From an uncultured Prevotellaceae bacterium (GTDB lineage Bacteria > Bacteroidota > Bacteroidia > Bacteroidales > Bacteroidaceae), in contig CAMKMK010000001.1 of NCBI GenBank assembly GCA_946413885.1, positions 1-47,536 on the forward strand: 47,536 nucleotides of DNA, in the 5' to 3' direction. The notes below the pieces were generated by a model. That model saw nothing but the letters and a program-made list of their open reading frames with translations. It ran no database searches and was not told where the DNA came from. Shown piece after piece: positions 7,115-17,147 of the stretch. The position numbers and the translations under genes were made by a program. Numbering within the stretch: position 1 is the stretch's first letter; each line of letters opens with the position of its first letter.

Positions 7115-10100
7115 ATTAAAGCGCTGAAATATATACTCCGAACCATAGCAATAGTCCTTGCAGGACTGTATTTGCTTGTTTTGGTTCTGTTCAACATTCC
7201 TGCTGTACAGAAATGGATGGCTCGTAAAACAGCCAATATCCTAAGTGAGCAAGTAAATAGTCGAGTGGAGGTTGGGCGTTTGAGGATGGGAGGCTTCAAT
7301 CGTGTTATTTTGGATGATGTTTTCCTGTATGACCAGCAGGATTCACTCATGCTGCAGGCACCTCGTTTAGCAACAAAAATGGAGATCCTTCCTCTATTTG
7401 AGCATAAAATCCGCATCAACAACGCCCAGATTATCGGCGCACAAGTCACTCTTTATCAGCAAAAAGCTGACGAGGACTTCAATTTCAAATACTTTTTGAA
7501 TGCTTTTGCAGGAAAGGATACCACCCAAAAACACCCCATCAACCTGAGAATAGGCAGCATCCTGATGCGAAATTGCGATATCAGATTCAATCGTTGGCAG
7601 GAACCCCTTACGGCTGGCAGATTCAATCCAAATCATTTGAACGTGGAGGATTTCAATCTTACCGCTACCATAAAAGAATTGACACCTGACAGTATCAATG
7701 CAACCATTAAACGATTGGATTTTCGAGAAGCAAGCGGTTTGCAGGTTGACAAAACCCAACTGAAATTGGCTGCCAGTAGAACCAATTTTGATTTGTCAGA
7801 TTTTTTTATCTCTCTCCCACACACTGAAGTTTCAATTCCAAGCTTCATTGCCACTTATTCTGACTTGCCTCAAAAAGGCCTGATGAATGCTTGGTTCAAT
7901 GGACTTAAATGTGAGGGAAAAATAGAGGCTTCTTCTGCCCCCAACGACTTGGCCTCCCTCATTCCTCAATTGACCAACTTTCATGATCCAATAAAACTGG
8001 TTTCAAGCATCAAGGGAATGAACGGATTGATTTCTATGAATGACTTGCACCTACAGGACAGGGATGGGAATCTTGTCTTAGATGGTCGAGTGGATGCACG
8101 AGACATGTTTGGCAAACCTGTCATTGAGGGCTCTGTTACTAATTTGCATACCAGTCCTGGACTCCAGCAGTTCCTTACACGTAACCTCAAAAATGAAGAA
8201 AGAGAAATCAGTCCTTTCCTTTCTCGACTGGGAGCAACTGATACTAAGGGAACCATCTCCTATGCTTCCAATAATCTTGCTGCAAACTTGAACACAGAGA
8301 CTGCTCTGGGGCATGTTCTTGTAGAGGGGAATTTGAGTGATAAAAACAATTTGAATTCTATCATCAAGGTAAATGACTTTGAATTAGGTAAAATATTGTC
8401 AACCAGTGGAAATCCAGAAATAAATAAAGTTTCACTTGAAGGAAATTTGACAGGAAAAATCAAGGGAGAAAGTGATCTCCCAGAATTAATATTCAACAGT
8501 ACCATTCAAGAATTCATCTACAAGAACTATCCCTATCACAATGTAAACCTTACGGCTTCCTGCCAAAATGGAACATACCAAGGAAATATGGTTTGGGAGA
8601 GTTCTAATGGTGCAATCAATGTAGAGGCTTTGTTCAACAACGAGTCTCCCAAAAAGAAAATCCAGTTTGACGCACAATTGGAGGACCTAAATCCCTACTT
8701 GACCAATCTGACAAAGAAATACGAAGGCGAAAAGTTCACGGCTCATCTCTCTGGAAACATCCAAGCCAGAGATCTCGATTACCTTGTGGGAGACGTGTAC
8801 GTCCGTGAACTAACGCTTAACTCATCAGAGAAGGGTATCTGTCGACCTGGCGACTTTCATATCTCGAGCCAGCCAGATAGCACAGAGCAACATGTTAGCA
8901 TAGAAAGCCCTGTTCTACGATTCCAGGCAGATGGCACATTCAAATGGAAGAATATACACAATACTTTCCTCAAAATAACCAATTCCCATCTACCCAGCAT
9001 TTTCAATCGTCCCAACACCAACGAGCGTCTCAACGATGACATCACTTTCAGTTTACGCGTAAAAGACACATCATTGGTGGAACGTTTGACAGGAATCAAC
9101 CTAAGCATTCCCCAAGAAGCCCTCATCGAGGGTCACATGGATGGTGGCATAAATATGATGACCCTTAATGCTGATATTCCTTACCTGAAATATGGCAACG
9201 AACAATTAGAACACATAAATTGGCGTGTCGAAAGCAACAGTTACAGCCTGCAGTCCAGTATGCTTCTACAACGATTGATGAAAGGTGTTCCCTTAGAGAT
9301 AGGTATGGATGTCAATACGGGCCAAGACATCTTGATGTCCCATCTGCGATGGAACAATCATCAGGAACCAGAGCAGTCTGGGGAATTAGATTTAACAGGC
9401 GAATTCTACAAGGATTTGAATGGCAAACAGGCTATCCGTGGATTGCTTAACAAATCCGACATCATTATCAAAGACACCGTTTGGACCGTCCAGCCTGCTA
9501 AAATCAATTACCATGATGGCGTAGTGGATGTGAGGGATATACTCATTGCTCAAGGTGAGCGATACTTTAAGGTTGACGGTCGCGTATCCAAGGAAGAAAA
9601 CGACACCTTAACGGCAGATTTGAATAAAATAAATTTGTCCTATATTTTTGACATCATCAATTTCCATACAGTAGACTTCGCAGGAGATGCCACAGGACGC
9701 ATCTATGCCCGTAATCTGATGAACAAGCCAAAGGCAGATGCCTACATCCATGTCGATGATTTTACTTTCAACGAAGGCGCCATGGGAAGTATGGACGCAC
9801 ACGCGAATTGGGGTGACCAGGAAGGAACCATCCATTTGGATGCACATATAGTAGATTTACCCGTCAATCATCAAACCTCTGTAGTAGGAACCATTACTCC
9901 AGGACATAAACCTGAAAGTGGTTTGGAACTCAACATCAACACTCGTCGCATAAATCTCTATTTCCTGAACAAGTTTACTGATGGAATCTTCACTGATTTC
10001 CAAGGACGAGCCACAGGATGGTGTCGTGTGTTCGGTCAGTTTAAGAACATCAATTTAGAAGGTGACATTCTTGTTAACGAGGCCAGCATGCGAGTGAATG

Positions 10101-11557
10101 CACTGGGCGTGGATTATCATGTGGAAAACGATTCTGTCATTCTAAGACCTGACAACATTTGGCTCCGTCATGCCACGGCCTACGACAAACTGGGTTCGCC
10201 AGGCAGTAGCGAGCATTATGCTACCGTGGACGGACACTTGATGCATACCCATTTGAGTAACTTGAGATACAACTTCCAAATTGACGCCCATAACGTTTTA
10301 GGCTATGATTTCCATGACTTTGGCGACATGTCTTTCTATGGAACCCTCTTTGCCGATGGCCATATACAACTCAGTGGTCAGCCTGGACAGTTGAATGTCG
10401 ATGTGGAAGCAACGCCACTTAGTGGGAGCCAGATAGTCTACAACGTGACAAGTCCAGAGACTCTGACTGAGGCAGGTTTCATCTCCTATATCGCTCACAA
10501 CGACAGTTTGGAAATCGAGAAAAAGGACAAAGCCCCTGATTCCACGCAAGAAGATTCTGAAACTGATATGCGTATCAATTTCAACCTCAATATAACTCTT
10601 GATGCTACCATGAAACTCTTGATGGACACGAAATCAGGAGATTACATCAATCTGTATGGTAGTGGACACATTATAGCCAACTATTACAACAAAGGTAAGT
10701 TCCAAATGTATGGAACATATCGAGTGGACCACGGTCTATATAAACTATCTCTACAGGAAATCATCCGCAAGGATTTCCAGTTCCAACCTGATGGGACAAT
10801 AGTTTTTGGCGGTGACGCTTACCAAGCAGCCCTGAACCTGAAAGCCACTTATACTGTTCCCAATGTCGCTTTGGATGACCTTAGTGCCACAGGGTTAGGG
10901 TTTTCCAATACTCGTGTAGACTGCGTGATGAACATCACAGGAAAACCACTGGCCCCTGTTGTCACTTTTGATTTTGATCTTCCCAATGCCAACGAGGACG
11001 AAAAACAAATGGTGCGCTCTATGATAAGTACAGAAGAGGAACGCAACATGCAGGTCATCTACCTTTTGGGAATTGGTAGATTCTACAGTTATTCACCTCA
11101 ATATATGCGAGGCAGCAACAATCAAGGAGGAACAGCCATGAACTCTCTCATAAGCAGTACGCTAAGTAGTCAATTCAATCAGATGCTCTCGAATGTTATG
11201 GGCACCAATAACTGGAGTTTAGGAGCCAATCTACGTACAGGTGAAACTGGATGGGATCAATTAGATGTGGAAGGCATTCTTAGCGGCCGTCTCCTCAACA
11301 ACCGTTTGCTAATTAATGGGAATTTTGGCTATCGTGAGAGTTATTACTCTACCAACAACTTTATCGGCGACTTCGATGTGCAATATCTCCTTACTCCCAA
11401 TGGTGGCGTGTCCCTGAAAGCATACAATCAAACCAATGATCGTTACTTCATACAATCATCTTTAACCACTCAAGGCATCGGTGTGCAATTCAAACGGGAC
11501 TTTAATAATTGGAAAGAAGCCTTCAAACGTCGCAAAAAGTCAAGCGTCAAAAAATAG
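7115..11557 (+). CDS. TamB-like translocation/assembly module protein (DUF490)
   Basis: This is a very long periplasm-spanning protein of the TamB/AsmA-like group, which bridges inner and outer membranes and is linked to outer-membrane protein assembly and lipid transport. It has an N-terminal membrane anchor followed by about 1400 residues of repetitive beta-strand sequence. The last part (from about GDYINLYGSGHIIANYY onward) resembles the conserved C-terminal TamB domain. No ATG lies in frame ahead of the hydrophobic anchor. The family-like N-terminus (KALKYILRTIAIVLAGLY) can only be reached from an ATT at 7115 or a CTG at 7124. A TTG at 7172 would cut the anchor in half. The coding end is certain and the start is not. 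The gene is divergent from nqrA and I see no TamA-like gene nearby. Confidence 0.9.
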   Translation: MKALKYILRTIAIVLAGLYLLVLVLFNIPAVQKWMARKTANILSEQVNSRVEVGRLRMGGFNRVILDDVFLYDQQDSLMLQAPRLATKMEILPLFEHKIRINNAQIIGAQVTLYQQKADEDFNFKYFLNAFAGKDTTQKHPINLRIGSILMRNCDIRFNRWQEPLTAGRFNPNHLNVEDFNLTATIKELTPDSINATIKRLDFREASGLQVDKTQLKLAASRTNFDLSDFFISLPHTEVSIPSFIATYSDLPQKGLMNAWFNGLKCEGKIEASSAPNDLASLIPQLTNFHDPIKLVSSIKGMNGLISMNDLHLQDRDGNLVLDGRVDARDMFGKPVIEGSVTNLHTSPGLQQFLTRNLKNEEREISPFLSRLGATDTKGTISYASNNLAANLNTETALGHVLVEGNLSDKNNLNSIIKVNDFELGKILSTSGNPEINKVSLEGNLTGKIKGESDLPELIFNSTIQEFIYKNYPYHNVNLTASCQNGTYQGNMVWESSNGAINVEALFNNESPKKKIQFDAQLEDLNPYLTNLTKKYEGEKFTAHLSGNIQARDLDYLVGDVYVRELTLNSSEKGICRPGDFHISSQPDSTEQHVSIESPVLRFQADGTFKWKNIHNTFLKITNSHLPSIFNRPNTNERLNDDITFSLRVKDTSLVERLTGINLSIPQEALIEGHMDGGINMMTLNADIPYLKYGNEQLEHINWRVESNSYSLQSSMLLQRLMKGVPLEIGMDVNTGQDILMSHLRWNNHQEPEQSGELDLTGEFYKDLNGKQAIRGLLNKSDIIIKDTVWTVQPAKINYHDGVVDVRDILIAQGERYFKVDGRVSKEENDTLTADLNKINLSYIFDIINFHTVDFAGDATGRIYARNLMNKPKADAYIHVDDFTFNEGAMGSMDAHANWGDQEGTIHLDAHIVDLPVNHQTSVVGTITPGHKPESGLELNINTRRINLYFLNKFTDGIFTDFQGRATGWCRVFGQFKNINLEGDILVNEASMRVNALGVDYHVENDSVILRPDNIWLRHATAYDKLGSPGSSEHYATVDGHLMHTHLSNLRYNFQIDAHNVLGYDFHDFGDMSFYGTLFADGHIQLSGQPGQLNVDVEATPLSGSQIVYNVTSPETLTEAGFISYIAHNDSLEIEKKDKAPDSTQEDSETDMRINFNLNITLDATMKLLMDTKSGDYINLYGSGHIIANYYNKGKFQMYGTYRVDHGLYKLSLQEIIRKDFQFQPDGTIVFGGDAYQAALNLKATYTVPNVALDDLSATGLGFSNTRVDCVMNITGKPLAPVVTFDFDLPNANEDEKQMVRSMISTEEERNMQVIYLLGIGRFYSYSPQYMRGSNNQGGTAMNSLISSTLSSQFNQMLSNVMGTNNWSLGANLRTGETGWDQLDVEGILSGRLLNNRLLINGNFGYRESYYSTNNFIGDFDVQYLLTPNGGVSLKAYNQTNDRYFIQSSLTTQGIGVQFKRDFNNWKEAFKRRKKSSVKK

Positions 11558-11624
11558 TTTTTGCAACTATCATTCACATCTCAATAAGAATCAGGGTATC
11601 ACTCCTCCCTCAACCAGCAAAAGG

Positions 11625-12230
11625 TCACTTCAATAGCGCATTCATATGCGCCAAGTACTTGCCAATGATATCAAATTCTATGTTCACTACAGAACCTACT
11701 TTGATGAATTGAAAATTAGTGTGCTCAAAGGTATATGGGATAATACATACCTGAAAAGTATTCTCAGTGGGACGACAAACGGTTAGACTCACTCCATTAA
11801 CGGTAACACTACCTTTATCCACAGTAAAATAACCATGACGGACCATCTCACGATTACTTTCATAGCGGAAAGTGAATTGATAACTTCCATCTTGATCCTC
11901 CACATCGATACACGTTGCTGTCTGGTCAACATGCCCCTGAACAATATGACCATCCAAACGACCATTCAACATCATACTGCGTTCTACATTGATTTCATCT
12001 CCCACCTTCAGCAGCCCAAGATTACTTCGTTCGAGAGTTTCACGCATGGCAGTGACCGTATAGGTCCCATTCTCGATTGCCACCACCGTGAGACACACTC
12101 CATTGTGGGCAATACTTTGATCGACACCTAATTCGTCAACAAAGGGACAACTTAACGTCAGGTGTACATTGTCCTGATCATGTTGTATAGCTTCCACACG
12201 AGCCATACCTTCAACTATACCTGAGAACAT
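11625..12230 (-). CDS. ribE: Riboflavin synthase alpha subunit
   Basis: This cytoplasmic enzyme converts two molecules of 6,7-dimethyl-8-ribityllumazine to riboflavin and a pyrimidinedione, the last step of riboflavin synthesis. At 201 residues it has family length. Two lumazine-binding barrels in tandem are visible. The first begins with the hallmark MFSGIVEG and includes NGVCLTV. The second begins near GRLDGHIVQGHVD and includes VNGVSLTV. The protein supplies the flavin that the nqr subunits use, though I infer no direct link. It converges with the TamB-like gene (67 bp between stops) and diverges from the tolC-like gene. A well-formed promoter lies 37 bp upstream. Confidence 0.96.
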   Translation of the reverse strand: MFSGIVEGMARVEAIQHDQDNVHLTLSCPFVDELGVDQSIAHNGVCLTVVAIENGTYTVTAMRETLERSNLGLLKVGDEINVERSMMLNGRLDGHIVQGHVDQTATCIDVEDQDGSYQFTFRYESNREMVRHGYFTVDKGSVTVNGVSLTVCRPTENTFQVCIIPYTFEHTNFQFIKVGSVVNIEFDIIGKYLAHMNALLK

Positions 12231-12266
12231 ATTTTATCTAATAACAACCTATCTTTGTTTCTGTCG

Positions 12267-12298
12267 CAAAAATACAACATTTTTTCAAACCAAACAAA
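12267..12298 (-). promoter_or_regulatory. Promoter of ribE
   Basis: On the minus strand a TTTG at 12295-12298 is followed after exactly 20 bp by TATTTTTG at 12267-12274. This matches the Bacteroidetes -33/-7 pattern, and the spacing to the ribE ATG is short. There is no room for an FMN riboswitch in the leader. Confidence 0.75.
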
Positions 12299-12376
12299 AT
12301 GAAATTGTCTAAATAGACAAATATGGTATAAACGCAGTCAAAATCCACTAAATAAAATTAAAAAGAAGATATACTT

Positions 12377-12408
12377 TTTGTCCAACTCGCATTAAATCAC
12401 TAAATTTG
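12377..12408 (+). promoter_or_regulatory. Promoter of the tolC-macA-macB operon
   Basis: TTTG at 12377-12380 is followed after exactly 20 bp by TAAATTTG at 12401-12408, about 37 bp before the ATG at 12445. This is a near-ideal Bacteroidetes housekeeping promoter. Confidence 0.8.
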
Positions 12409-12444
12409 CAGAAATTTAATCAAGGCAAAATTACCAATTAAATT

Positions 12445-13785
12445 ATGATAAACAAGAAATTCCTATTTCTGATTGGTTTGACAGGATTGTTTGATACTTC
12501 CCATGCACAGGACTCATGGTCACTCCAAGACTGCATAGACTATGCTTTGCAAAACAATATCCAAATCCAAAAGAATCGGATTAGCGAGGACCAGGGTGAC
12601 GTAGCTCTATGGCAATACAAAGGAGCCCTTTTTCCCAGCCTTAGCTTTAACACTAACCAAAGCATGGGCTACAGACCTTTTGAAGAGAACACAGCTATCG
12701 TACAAAATGGGCAAGTAACCAACACAACCAACAAGGTGACTTATCAAGGAAGCTACGGACTGAACGCTAATTGGACCGTTTGGAATGGAGGCATTAATCA
12801 TAAGAACATTGAATCACAGGAGCTTCAGAATGAAATCGCCAAACTCAATACTCAACAGAGCGAATTGAGCATCCAGGAACAGATTGCCCAACTCTACGTA
12901 CAAATTATGTATACAAAGGAGGCAAAGAAAGTCAACGAAAAACTTCTGGAAACTGCCCAAAGTCAGTATGACCGTGGAAAGGAAATGCTCAATCAAGGAC
13001 AAATGGCAAAAGCTGATCTGATTCAATTAGAGGCCCAATTGAGCAGCGCTAAATATGCTGTGGTGAACAGTGAGACTCAGTTAGCTAATTTCATACGTCA
13101 ACTGAAGTCCCTTTTGGAGTTGGACCTGAATACTCAATTCGACGTTAGTGGCAATATTCCAACTGATGATCAGGTTCTGGCCATGATTCCCAGCGCTCAA
13201 GAAGCTTATGCCAAAGCATTGGAGACACGCCCTGAGATCAAAAGTGCACAATTGAGCATGGATGCTGCAAGCTTGGAGTTGGACATTGCCAAACGTGGCT
13301 TCTATCCTACCGTTGGTATCAGTGCCAGCTTAGGTGACAGTCACTACAGCGCCAGCAAAGAAAGCACGGGCAAACAGATGAAAACCAATCTCAATATGAG
13401 TGCGGGATTGACTGTCAGTGTACCCATCTTTGACAACCGTAGGAACCAAAGCAATGTGAAGAATGCAAAACTCCAGCAGGCAAACAGTCGTCTGAACTTC
13501 CAGGACACTAAAAACACCCTAAGTAGTACCATCGAACAATACTGGATCAATGCTAACAGCAATCAACAGAACTACATTTCAGCAAAGACTCGCGTGAAAA
13601 GTCAAGAGGCGAGTTATGAATTACTGAACGAACAGTTCCAGAACGGGTTGAAAAACACCGTCGAAGTATTGCAGGGACGCGACAACGTAATCAGTGCAGA
13701 GCAAGATATGCTTCAAAGCAAATATACCACACTACTGAATATTCAGTTGCTAAAGTTCTACACTGGCGAACCTATCACCCTATAA
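12445..13785 (+). CDS. TolC-family outer-membrane efflux protein
   Basis: This is the outer-membrane exit duct of a tripartite exporter. The 446-residue product has a signal peptide (hydrophobic stretch FLFLIGLTGLF, likely cleaved after SHA), then SWSLQDCIDYALQNN, a classic start of the mature TolC fold. Two related long-helix repeats follow, rich in Gln, Asn and Ala (for example around residues 120-210 and 330-430). It leads the operon with a strong promoter. The MacA-like adaptor starts 63 bp downstream, followed by the ATPase and permease. The substrate cannot be told from sequence, but MacAB-type systems export macrolides, peptides or lipids. Confidence 0.93.
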   Translation: MINKKFLFLIGLTGLFDTSHAQDSWSLQDCIDYALQNNIQIQKNRISEDQGDVALWQYKGALFPSLSFNTNQSMGYRPFEENTAIVQNGQVTNTTNKVTYQGSYGLNANWTVWNGGINHKNIESQELQNEIAKLNTQQSELSIQEQIAQLYVQIMYTKEAKKVNEKLLETAQSQYDRGKEMLNQGQMAKADLIQLEAQLSSAKYAVVNSETQLANFIRQLKSLLELDLNTQFDVSGNIPTDDQVLAMIPSAQEAYAKALETRPEIKSAQLSMDAASLELDIAKRGFYPTVGISASLGDSHYSASKESTGKQMKTNLNMSAGLTVSVPIFDNRRNQSNVKNAKLQQANSRLNFQDTKNTLSSTIEQYWINANSNQQNYISAKTRVKSQEASYELLNEQFQNGLKNTVEVLQGRDNVISAEQDMLQSKYTTLLNIQLLKFYTGEPITL

Positions 13786-13848
13786 ACGATGGTAGAACGA
13801 CGATAGAATACAAAAAAGAAGAAAAACGACGAATAAGAAGAACTATAA

Positions 13849-15027
13849 ATGAAGACGATTAATCGAAACATTATCCTTCTAACTGCTCTACTGGTAACTG
13901 CAGGCATAATGAGCAGTTGTGGCAAGAAACGGAACTTCACCTATACTGAGGTAGAAGTTACGAAGCAAGACATCATCACAAGCGTGACCGCCACTGGAGC
14001 CATAGAACCTGTGACAAGCGTAGAAGTTGGTACTCAAGTAAGTGGCATTGTAAGCAAGCTTTATGTAGATTACAATAGCATTGTTAAGGCTGGTGACGTG
14101 ATTGCTGAGTTGGATCGCACCAACTTGCTTAGTGAATTGAGCAGTGCTCAAGCTAATCTGAAGAGTGCTCAGAGTGAACTTGATTACCAAAAGACCAATC
14201 ATGATCGCTACAAGAATCTGTATGACAAAGGACTCATTAGTGCCAATGATTACGAACAGGCTCGCCTTAGTTACGTGAAGGCACAGCAAAGCGTGACCAA
14301 CCAAAGGGAGAATGTGAAAAAGGCTAAAACCAATTTGGGTTATGCTACCATCACCAGCCCCATTGATGGCATTGTATTGAGTAAGGAAGTGGAAGAAGGT
14401 CAAACGGTAGCTTCAAGTTTCAACACTCCTACCCTTTTCACTATTGCCAAGGATATGACAGACATGCGTGTAATTGCTGATGTCGATGAAGCCGATATAG
14501 GGGAAGTGAAGGAAGGACAACGTGTTACCTTTACCGTTGACGCATTTCCTGAGGACATTTTTGAAGGTTCTGTAACACAAGTTCGTCAAAAAGCTACTAC
14601 AGAAAGCAATGTTGTTACCTATCAAGTTGTCATCAGTGCTCCTAATGAAGACCTGAAACTGAAACCTGGACTGACAGCAAACGTGACTATCTTTACCCTT
14701 GAATTGAAGAATGTATTGGCTGTTCCCTCCAAGGCTCTACGCTTTAATCCCAGCGAAGCCCTGCTCAACGAAGGCGAAACCATTACAAATGTAGACAGTC
14801 CTATCAAGGTTTGGACAAAAGAAGGCCCCAATCTGAAAGCAATCCCAGTGGAATTGGGAATAACGAATGGTACACTGACACAAATATTAAGCGGATTGAA
14901 CGAGGGGACTAAGGTTATCACAGAAGTGAGTTCTCCCCAAATGATGGATGAGGCAGGTCCACAACAAAACACTAACCCCTTCATGCCACGTCCCAGAAAC
15001 AACAGAGACAAGAACGCGAAGAAATAA
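13849..15027 (+). CDS. MacA/HlyD-family periplasmic adaptor (lipoprotein)
   Basis: This is the membrane-fusion subunit that joins the inner-membrane ABC transporter to the TolC-like duct. The 392-residue product has a lipoprotein signal ending at Cys24 (motif GIMSSC), so it is probably lipid-anchored. Next comes the biotinyl-lipoyl-like half motif VTATGAIEPVTSVEVG, a helical hairpin (about residues 85-165, rich in Ala, Ser and Gln), the second half motif ATITSPIDGIVLSKEVEEGQ, and a beta-barrel domain. Its stop overlaps the ATG of the ATPase gene (TAATG), indicating translational coupling. MacA-like rather than RND-type, judging from its partners. Confidence 0.93.
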   Translation: MKTINRNIILLTALLVTAGIMSSCGKKRNFTYTEVEVTKQDIITSVTATGAIEPVTSVEVGTQVSGIVSKLYVDYNSIVKAGDVIAELDRTNLLSELSSAQANLKSAQSELDYQKTNHDRYKNLYDKGLISANDYEQARLSYVKAQQSVTNQRENVKKAKTNLGYATITSPIDGIVLSKEVEEGQTVASSFNTPTLFTIAKDMTDMRVIADVDEADIGEVKEGQRVTFTVDAFPEDIFEGSVTQVRQKATTESNVVTYQVVISAPNEDLKLKPGLTANVTIFTLELKNVLAVPSKALRFNPSEALLNEGETITNVDSPIKVWTKEGPNLKAIPVELGITNGTLTQILSGLNEGTKVITEVSSPQMMDEAGPQQNTNPFMPRPRNNRDKNAKK

Positions 15028-15836
15028 TGAGTGAGAATACAATCAACCATCCCGTGACTGAGCAGGAAGCCATCGACCGTGAAAAGAAAGGCAAGAAGGT
15101 TGTCATCGAACTGCAGGATGTACGTCGTGAATTTCATGTCGGCAGTGAGGTCGTAAAAGCTTTACGTGGCGTCAGTTTCAAGATCTACGAGGGTGAGTTT
15201 GTAACCATTATGGGTACCTCTGGTTCTGGAAAGAGTACCTTATTGAACCAATTGGGATGCCTCGACACCCCTACCTCTGGAGAATACATATTGGATGGAA
15301 CTCCTGTGCGCAAAATGAAACGCAGTGAACGGGCAATCTTGAGAAACCGCAAGATTGGTTTTATCTTTCAGAATTACAACCTGCTTGCCAAAACAACTGC
15401 TGTGGAAAACGTGGAGTTGCCTTTGATGTACAATAAAAAATACAATGCCAAGCAACGTCGCGAAGCTGCCGTTAAGGCTCTGCAAGCCGTTGGGCTGGGA
15501 GATCGTTTGGAACACAAGAGTAACCAGATGTCTGGAGGTCAGATGCAACGTGTTGCCATTGCCCGTGCTCTGGTCAACGATCCTGCTGTGATATTGGCCG
15601 ATGAGGCAACTGGTAACTTGGACTCAAGAACCAGTTTCGAGATCTTGGTTCTTTTCCAACAGCTTCACCGCCAGGGACGCACCATCATCTTTGTGACCCA
15701 CAATCCTGAAATTGCTCAATATAGCAGTCGCAACATTACCCTACGAGACGGCATGCTTTGCGAGGACAAGGTGAATACCTGTATTTTAGATGCGGCTGAG
15801 GCATTGGCAGCTCTCCCCCAACCTGATGATGATTGA
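15027..15836 (+). CDS. MacB-type ABC transporter ATPase
   Basis: This is the ATP-hydrolysing subunit of a MacAB-like exporter. The 269-residue product carries Walker A GTSGSGKST (residues 63-71), the signature SGGQM (169-173), Walker B VILADE (188-193) and an H-loop VTHNPE. About 30 charged residues precede the ABC domain. The D-loop reads DEATGNLD rather than the more common DEPTG, and the catalytic Glu is intact. The ATPase and permease are separate genes here, unlike the fused MacB of Escherichia coli. It overlaps macA by one base, and the permease starts 9 bp after its stop. Confidence 0.93.
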   Translation: MSENTINHPVTEQEAIDREKKGKKVVIELQDVRREFHVGSEVVKALRGVSFKIYEGEFVTIMGTSGSGKSTLLNQLGCLDTPTSGEYILDGTPVRKMKRSERAILRNRKIGFIFQNYNLLAKTTAVENVELPLMYNKKYNAKQRREAAVKALQAVGLGDRLEHKSNQMSGGQMQRVAIARALVNDPAVILADEATGNLDSRTSFEILVLFQQLHRQGRTIIFVTHNPEIAQYSSRNITLRDGMLCEDKVNTCILDAAEALAALPQPDDD

Positions 15837-15845
15837 TAGAAAGAT

Positions 15846-17069
15846 ATGAGTATTAAGAATCTTTTAAAGGTGGCAATCACAGCCATCCTAAGCAATAAGT
15901 TCCGCTCTTTCCTGAGCATGCTTGGCATCATTATTGGAGTGGCCGCCGTGATTATCATGATGGCCATTGGACAAGGTTCCAAGCAAAGCGTTAGGGCAGA
16001 TCTGAGCAAGATGGGTACCAACCTGCTTACCATCCGACCTGGTGCTGACATGCGAAACGGTGTGCGTCAGGACCCCAGTGCCATGCAAACCTTGAAAATG
16101 ACTGACTATCAAAGTATTCTCGACGAGGCAACTCTCATCACTCATGTTAGCCCTGAGGTTACCAGTAGCGGTCAAGTCATCCATGGTGCCAACAATACTA
16201 CAACTACCATTTATGGAGAGAGTCCTGAATACATGGATATCAAACTATGGACCATAGAGGAAGGTGAGTGCTTCACAGAGGAAGACATCAAGAAGAGTGC
16301 CAAAGTCTGCGTGGTAGGCCGTACTGTCGTACAGGAACTCTTTGGCGATAAGAATTATGATTGCGTAGGAAAGACCATCCGTTTCAAAAGCATCCCCTTC
16401 CATATTGTTGGTGTTCTGAAAGGCAAAGGATACAATTCATGGGGTATGGACCAAGACAATGTGATGATAGCTCCCTATACCACGGTCATGAAGCGCATTG
16501 CAGCACAGACTTTTTTCAACAGTATCCTTATGAGTGCTTTGAGCGAAGACTTGAGTGAGGATGCCATTGAAGAAGTCACCACCATCCTGCGCCGCAACCA
16601 CAAATTGAAGGAAGATGCCGTCGACGACTTCACCATCCGTTCTCAGCAAGAGATGATGGAAACAATGAGCAGCACCATGGATACGATTACCATCATTTTG
16701 GTAGTAGCAGCAGCCTTCTCGTTGCTTGTTGCAGGTATCGGCATCATGAACATCATGCTGGTGAGTGTGACAGAGCGTACAAAAGAAATTGGTCTGCGCA
16801 TGTCTGTAGGTGCTCGCGGAATGGACATCCTGAGCCAATTCCTGATTGAGAGTATCGTGATATCCCTGACAGGAGCCTTGCTTGGAGTTGCCCTTGGGTA
16901 TGGAGGCAGTTGGATAGCTAAAACGTTCTTTGCCTTGCCCAGTAGCGTTCCTTTATGGAGTGTGGGAATCAGTTTCTGCGTTTGTGCTTTCATTGGCATT
17001 TTCTTTGGATACGTTCCAGCCCGTAAGGCAGCACGCATGGACCCCATCGAGGCTCTGAGGTACGAGTGA
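15846..17069 (+). CDS. MacB/FtsX-family ABC transporter permease
   Basis: This is the inner-membrane permease of the MacAB-like system. The 407-residue protein has one N-terminal helix (about residues 18-42, including FLSMLGIIIGVAAVIIMMAIG), a large periplasmic MacB_PCD domain and three C-terminal helices (from about 275, 325 and 365), the FtsX fold. The motif TERTKEIGLRMSVGA before the third helix and the C-terminal PARKAARMDPIEALRYE are hallmarks of this family. It completes the operon of outer-membrane duct, adaptor, ATPase and permease. The family works by a mechanotransmission cycle rather than moving substrate through the membrane. Confidence 0.94.
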   Translation: MSIKNLLKVAITAILSNKFRSFLSMLGIIIGVAAVIIMMAIGQGSKQSVRADLSKMGTNLLTIRPGADMRNGVRQDPSAMQTLKMTDYQSILDEATLITHVSPEVTSSGQVIHGANNTTTTIYGESPEYMDIKLWTIEEGECFTEEDIKKSAKVCVVGRTVVQELFGDKNYDCVGKTIRFKSIPFHIVGVLKGKGYNSWGMDQDNVMIAPYTTVMKRIAAQTFFNSILMSALSEDLSEDAIEEVTTILRRNHKLKEDAVDDFTIRSQQEMMETMSSTMDTITIILVVAAAFSLLVAGIGIMNIMLVSVTERTKEIGLRMSVGARGMDILSQFLIESIVISLTGALLGVALGYGGSWIAKTFFALPSSVPLWSVGISFCVCAFIGIFFGYVPARKAARMDPIEALRYE

Positions 17070-17147
17070 TCTTAATTAAGAGGAAGATTCATTTAATGTA
17101 AACGTACAGAAAAAAGATATACAAACCATTAAACATACAAGTTGGAT

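Noticed and set aside
12231..12266. FMN riboswitch ahead of ribE
   Set aside because: The leader between the promoter and the ATG is only a few dozen bases, too short for the aptamer.
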